From positions 1,984,001 through 2,048,000 of the forward strand of contig OY720098.1 of NCBI GenBank assembly GCA_963082875.1: DNA of 64,000 bases, written 5' to 3'. The notes under the pieces were generated by a model, which ran no database searches, was not told the origin of the DNA, and saw only the letters and a list, made by a program, of their open reading frames with translations. Source of the stretch: Corella eumyota (taxonomy: Eukaryota; Chordata; Ascidiacea; Phlebobranchia; Corellidae). The translations under genes and the position numbers were made by a program. Positions 57,645 to 64,000 of this stretch are shown here, in pieces; within the stretch, counting starts at the first letter, position 1; each line of letters begins with the position of its first letter.

Positions 57645-58138
57645 TTAAAAATTAGTCGCGCGCACCCTCGAACTTAGTTTAAATTGGGGTTTGGAAAAAA
57701 AATTGGCTGATTACTAAATTAAAGGCTTTTGGTTGAGATTTTTTAGGTGTCTTACCTTTCCAAGGTACCTTTAAAATCTCATCGTTTGCCTTCCTATTGG
57801 GTAAAATAACCTGTTGCTTTCTGGTTGACCTTGACGTGGTGCAATGGCTTATTACCAACGAACCAGAGTTTATAGATATAAATACATAAAAAATGAAGTC
57901 ATTACCGTATTTTAATATAACAATCGTTGATATAAATTACTTCTGCCTTCACCATTATTTACATTTTACTTTTTTAATAGTAACTACCAGGCACTAAAAA
58001 TTTTTTAAAATGATGTCACGCAATTAGAAAATTTAAAGAACAAAACTATATTTTTTCCTAGTTGCAATACAGAAAAATAGTTTAGTTGGGTAATTTAAAA
58101 TAATAACAACTTTGAACCGGGATTTCAATAGATTTAAC
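57645..58138. other. Intergenic, nothing recognised
   Basis: AT-rich DNA between the MITE and the satellite array. No gene, repeat or RNA signal seen. Confidence 0.5.
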
Positions 58139-61100
58139 TAGATTTATTTGATAAATAAAATATGGTTCGAAATTATTTGATTCTTTTTTATAAATATAAT
58201 TTATTTAGTAGGTTTATTAATTAAATTATAAATTTAAATATAAACTTTTGTATATTTAAACCTAATTTTAACAAGCGAACACGCACTTATTGATATTGTA
58301 ATATAAAAGTAAACTAAATTTAAAAGCAAAATACCGATCTTAATTTTTTAGTAATCAAACAAGTATTAAAATATAATAATAACAAAACAATTAAAACAAA
58401 AATTTTACACATTTTTTACTTATATTTTAACATTTTACTTAAATTTTCAACCAATATTTTTTACTTTAATGGACAGCGAAAAGGACGATTTTTGACGGCG
58501 ACCAGAACGCTATTAAATTATTCAAGCGTTAAACTCACACTGATTCATTATTTTATAAAAAACAAAAATAATGATTAAACGATATTTAGCTAGAGTTAAA
58601 TCTTCATTTTAAATAGCAACATACAAAATAATAATACCAACAACATATTAAAATTTCAGCAAATTTAATCTTTAAATTTTAATAATAAAATATATTAATT
58701 AGTAATTAGTGATAATTAAATGTCGTTAATAGGAGGTTTGCGATTCGTTGGGATAATAACAAACATACTAAAAATTCAGAACTTTTAGTTTTAAAGAACA
58801 AAAGTTATCGTCTTTCAAAATTCGTCAAATAAGAATAAAAACAACTAGATTTATTTGATAAATAAAATATGGTTCGAAATTGTTTGATTTTTTTTATAAA
58901 TATAATTTATTTAGTAGGTTTATTAATTAAATTATAAATTTAAATATGAACTTTTTTATATTTAAACCTAATTTTAACAAGCGAACACGCACTCATTGAT
59001 ATTGTAATATAAAAGTAAACTAAATTTAAAAGCAAAATACCGATCTTAATTTTTTAGTAATCAAACAAGTATTAAAATATAATAATAACAAAACAATTAA
59101 AACGAAAATTTTACACATTGTTTACTTATATTTTAACATTTTACTTAAATTTTCAACCAATATTTTTTACTTTAATGGACAGCGAAAAGGACGATTTTTG
59201 ACGGCGACCAGAACGCTATTAAATTATTCAAGCGTTAAACTCAGACTGATTCGTTATTTTATAAAAAAACTAAAATAATGATTAAACGATATTTAGCTAG
59301 AGTTAAATCTTCATTTTAAATAGCAACATACAAAATAATAATACCAACAACATATTAAAATTTCAGCAAATTTAATCTTTAAATTTTAATAATAAAATAT
59401 ATTAATTAGTAATTAGTGACATTTAAATGTCGTTAATAGGAGGTTTGCGATTCGTTGGGATAATAACAAACATACTAAAAATTTAGAACTTTTAGTTTTA
59501 AAGAACAAAAGTTATCGTCTTTCAAAATTTGTCAAATAAGAATAAAAACAACTAGAGTTAAATCTTCATTTTAAATAGCAACATACAAAATAATAATACC
59601 AACAACATATTAAAATTTCAGCAAATTTAATCTTTAAATTTTAATAATAAAATATATTAATTAGTAATTAGTAATAAATAAATGTCGTTAATAGGAGGTT
59701 TGCGATTCGTTGGGATAATAACAAACATACTAAAAATTTAGAACTTTTAGTTTTAAAGAACAAAAGTTATCGTCTTTCAAAATTCGTCAAATAAGAATAA
59801 AAACAATAATAATAATAACGAGTATTAAAATATAATAATAACAAAACAATTAAAAAAAAATTTTTACACATTTTCTACTTATACTTTAACATTTTACTTA
59901 AATTTTCAACCAATATATTTTACTTTAATGGACAGCGAAAAGGACGATTTTTGACGGCGACCAGAACGCTATTAAATTATTCAAGCGTTAAACTCACACT
60001 GATTCGTTATTTTATAAAAAACTAAAATAATGATTAAATGATATTTAGCTAGAGTTAAATCTTCATTTTAAATAGCAACATACAAAATAATAATACCAAC
60101 AACATATTAAAATTTCAGAAAATTTAATCTTTAAATTTTAATAATAAAATATATTAATTAGTAATTAGTGACATTTAAATGTCGTAAATAGGAGGTTTGC
60201 GATTCGTTGGGATAATAACAAACATACTAAAAATTTAGAACTTTTACTTTTAAAGAACAAAAGTTATCGTCTTTCAAAATTTGTCAAATAAGAATAAAAA
60301 CAACTAGATTTATTTGATAAATAAAATATGGTTCGAAATCGTTTGATTCTTTTTTATAAATATAATTTAATTAGTAGGTTTATTAATTAAATTATAAATT
60401 TAAATATGAACTTTTTTAAATTTAAACCTAATTTTAACAAACGAACACGCATTCATTGATATTGTAATATAAAAGTAAACTAAATTTAAAAGCAAAATAC
60501 CGTTCTTAATTTTTGGTAATCAAACGAGTATTAAAATATAATAATAACAAAACAATTAAAAAAAAAATTTTACACATTTTCTACTTATACTTTAACATTT
60601 TACTTAAATTTTCAACCAATATATTTTACTTTAATGGACAGCGAAAAGGACGATTTTTGACGGCGACCAGAAAGCTATTAAATTATTCAAGCGTTAAACT
60701 CACACTGATTCGTTATTTTATAAAAAACTAAAATAATGATTAAATGATATTTAGCTAGAGTTAAATCTTCATTTTAAATAGCAACATACAAAATAATAAT
60801 ACCAACAACATATTAAAATTTCAGAAAATTTAATCTTTAAATTTTAATAATAAAATATATTAATTAGTAATTAGTGACATTTAAATGTCGTAAATAGGAG
60901 GTTTGCGATTCGTTGGGATTATAACAAACATACTAAAAATTTAGAACTTTTACTTTTAAAGAACAAAAGTTATCGTCTTTCAAAATTTGTCAAATAAGAA
61001 TAAAAACAATAATAAATATAATGACAATAACAATATGTTTCGAAATCTAAGATTTCGAACCATAATAATAAATATAATGACAATAACAATATGTTTCGAA

Positions 61101-61955
61101 ATCTAAGATTTCGAACCATAATAATAACTAGATTTATTTGATAAATAAAATATGGTTCGAAATCGTTTGATTCTTTTTTATAAATATAATTTATTTAGTA
61201 GGTTTATTAAATAAATTATGAATTTAAATATTAACTTTTTTAAATTTAAACCTAATTTTAACAAACGAACACGCATTCATTGATATTGTAATATAAAAAT
61301 AAACTAAATTTAAAAGCAAAATACCGTTCTTAATTTTTGGTAATCAAACGAGTATTAAAATATAATAATAACAAAACAATTAAAAAAAAAATTTTACACA
61401 TTTTCTACTTATACTTTAACATTTTACTTAAATTTTTAACCAATATATTTTACTTTAATGGACAGCGAAAAGGACGATTTTTGACGGCGACCAGAACGCT
61501 ATTAAATTATTCAAGCGTTAAACTCACACTGATTCGTTATTTTATAAAAAAACTAAAATAATGATTAAATGATATTTAGCTAGAGTTAAATCTTCATTTT
61601 AAATAGCAACATACAAAATAATAATACCAACAATATATTAAAATTTCAGAAAATTTAATCTTTAAATTTTAATAATAAAATATATTAATTAGTAATTAGT
61701 GACATTTAAATGTCGTAAATAGGAGGTTTGCGATTCGTTGGGATAATAACAAACATACTAAAAATTTAGAACTTTTACTTTTAAAGAACAAAAGTTATCG
61801 TCTTTCAAAATTTGTCAAATAAGAATAAAAACAATAATAAATATAATGACAATAACAATATGTTTCGAAATCTAAGATTTCGAACCATAATAATAATAAA
61901 TATAATGACAATAACAATATGTTTCGAAATCTAAGATTTCGAACCATAATTAATC
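58139..61955. repeat. Complex satellite array, about 700-824-bp units
   Basis: Units begin CTAGATTTATTTGATAAATA and run through ATGGACAGCGAAAAGGACGA, GCGACCAGAACGCTATTAAA, ATAATACCAACAACATATT and GGAGGTTTGCGATTCGTTGG. Full units start at 58,139, 58,851, 60,304 and 61,128. Partial units lie at about 59,551-59,806 (second half) and 59,807-60,303 (first part missing). The last two units end in a doubled palindromic module, GTTTCGAAATCTAAGATTTC, at 61,011-61,125 and 61,836-61,950. Open frames of 72-74 codons recur with the unit but only reflect the repeat. Confidence 0.85.
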
Positions 61956-64000
61956 GGACAGTTACCTATTTTTCGATAAAATGTTAAAAATAAAAAATGG
62001 ACGATAACAATACGGTTTAAAATCTTAGATTTAAAAACGTTAAAACAGAAAAAATAAAAACTCGTTTAAAGTTAATAATTTAAAGGGCATTACACTACGC
62101 AACCACAAAAGTCGACGTAAACTCAACATTGCCTTAAACTGTAAACAAAGTCACGTGGTTTGGTTTGTTTTGATTTTTTATCAAACCCTTCGTTTGCAAC
62201 AGAGCGTTTAAAGCAAGAAACCTTGTTTTTTAAGTTAAAAGTTTGATTAGATTTTTATTAAATAGGTTTAAATTACTTTTAGTTTTGTTGGTATACAAAG
62301 AAATAAAAATAATAAAAATAGAAAAATATATTTCTGGTTTACAATGAGTTTTATATTTTAAAATAACGTCTTTAGTACATTATAAATCTTATGTTAAACT
62401 ATTTTTTTTTGTGCAGAATTAATATATTATATGTCTTTAGAAGCCAAGTTGACCTTCATATTAAAATGACTAAATTTTCACTTTAAAAACTCTGTATTTT
62501 TAAAGGCAAGGTTTACATTATTTGATTTTTGTGTAAATTTTAATACTTTAAAAAAAACTTGAATATAAACACTTATATGTTTCGAATAAATATCTTTACA
62601 CTATACTTATGTTAACTATTTTGCAAACGATTATTACCTTTTTGAAGCACCAATCAACATTATTATTTAAACAGGTATTCATGTAATCGGTAAATGATAA
62701 AATACCTTTTGAACTGGCCTTACTGTAAAAACCGCCGAGGACCAAATAACATATTTTTAAAATAGGTTAAAAAATGTAATAATAAACAAAACAATTATGT
62801 CACTACTATTGGAATTGTTAAATTCTACAAACCATTAAAATTTTGCATTTTCGTTACCTACCTTCACTAATCTTATTAACGCTTACCCACGTGACTATGT
62901 AAAGTCATTAACCAAATTATTTTAAATAAAAACTGAGTCAAAAAAAATAAAGATTTTAAATCAAAAATTAACTTTATTAAAAGAAGCGCAGTAGGCTAAA
63001 GATCAAATTTTTAAAATAATTTAAAATATACTTTACATTTTAAAAAGTTATGATTCATATATTTTATTATAACCCCATTAGTCTAATTAATATGCAAGAT
63101 AAAAAAATTCACGACAAAACGCATTAAAACAAAAGTTACAGTGTTTTTATATTTTGTATTTAGATCCATGACATTGTCTTTTTATTTATGTTCAGGTTTG
63201 TTATCAAATTGCAGAAAACTATTGCTATCATTCTTTTTATAAATAAACGTTGAACAACGTACCTTAAAATTAAATATTTAAAGTTGTATATATATTTAAA
63301 AGTATTTTTTTCGTTTCGTTTTTTTTTTGTATTATTTTACTCGCTATTTGATGTATATACAAAATTGTACTTTTTTGAATACAACTTCGATAGCCTGGTG
63401 GTGAGGTGTCCGTTCACAAATCTTAATTTTCAGGTTTGATTCCGATTTTGGTTAGTTTTTTTATCAAAAATTAAAGATCGATTTTAAAGATTAAAAATTT
63501 GCTATAAGGTATATCATAATATTAGTAACCTAAAATCATAAATCATATTTAATAAACAATAAAAAAAATTTACTTTTTAATCTGGTTCTTTGTTATAAAT
63601 ATTATCTGCATATTTCGTCAAATTTTTAATCAAGGATTTAAAAATAATAAACAAACAATCAAGGATTTAAAAATAATAAACAAATAAAAAATATTTTTTG
63701 AATTTTTTTTTGTTGGTATTACATATGCTATTAATCAAATTAAAAAGATTATTATTATTCTTTAATTTTAAGTTAACAAAAATAAATAATTTACAACTAC
63801 ATTATTAAAAAAAAAAATTAAAATAAAAAAAAAAAGATTTTATAATTAACATCAATATTAAGCCTAAAGATTATAGTTTTTAATTTTGTTTCAATAAAAT
63901 TAAAAGGTTAAAAGTGGCAATATTGCGATTACAATATTCCAATATCATATTTCCAACTCATTTTGTAAATTAAACAAAAATATAATTAATTGAAAAGCCA
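61956..64000. other. AT-rich end of window
   Basis: No gene recognised. At 63,390-63,455 AGCCTGGTGGTGAGG and CAGGTTTGATTCCGA look like worn A and B boxes of a tRNA-derived element. A direct repeat ATCAAGGATTTAAAAATAAT occurs twice near 63,630-63,680. Confidence 0.45.

Noticed and set aside
60513-61561. Recurring 72-74 codon frames
   Set aside because: They repeat with the satellite unit and are mostly Lys/Asn/Ile/Phe, as expected from AT-rich DNA.
1-64000. Retroviral, LTR or Polinton-type fossils
   Set aside because: I saw no long terminal repeats and no recognisable capsid, polymerase, integrase or envelope sequence in either strand.

Overview
The window is AT-rich animal nuclear DNA. Split genes with GT-AG introns, ficolin-like lectins, two tRNA-derived SINE families and many short inverted-repeat transposons all fit a tunicate. 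I read it as an ascidian, most likely Ciona or a close relative. The species call is inference from gene structure and repeat style.

Layout. (1) About 250-30,900 holds three tandem ficolin-like lectin genes on the minus strand: A at 1,709-4,863, B at 18,240-20,766 and C at 24,172-27,292. Each has a signal peptide and collagen stalk in exon 1, then a fibrinogen-like domain in five exons. A and C are intact. B has a one-base deletion in exon 4 and an internally shortened exon 2. A and C sit in long paralogous blocks (about 252-8,290 and 22,716-30,880), a segmental duplication whose right-hand break lies in a SINE. (2) After the first block comes a 5'-truncated, frame-disrupted VPS35 gene (8,619-14,215, plus). 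(3) After the second block comes a run of intact single genes: FBXO4 (plus), a uronyl 2-O-sulfotransferase (minus, one exon), cytohesin (plus, 14 exons), NSUN6 (minus, 8 exons) and thymidylate kinase (plus, 3 exons). I rebuilt every exon of these genes and all phases agree. UST/cytohesin and NSUN6/DTYMK are divergent pairs; cytohesin and NSUN6 converge. (4) From 52.2 kb there are few genes: a candidate 79-residue single-pass membrane protein with a leader rich in TGACGTCA, an unusual GC-richer island at 56.1-56.9 kb, a MITE, and a complex satellite (about 700-824 bp units) from 58.1 to 61.95 kb. The last 2 kb is AT-rich with almost nothing recognisable.

The strongest biological signal is in the ficolins. 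Between A and C the last coding exon, which forms the ligand-binding face, differs by 20 amino-acid-changing codons and only 3 silent ones, while exon 5 is identical and the neighbouring introns are close to identical. The collagen stalk also changes length (13, 37 and 9 Gly-X-Y triplets in A, B and C). This looks like a lectin array under strong diversifying selection on its binding surface, which would fit a pattern-recognition repertoire of innate immunity.

The remaining genes serve Arf activation (cytohesin), ubiquitin ligase targeting (FBXO4), glycosaminoglycan sulfation (UST), tRNA/RNA m5C methylation (NSUN6) and dTTP synthesis (DTYMK). I see no functional operon or pathway linking them.
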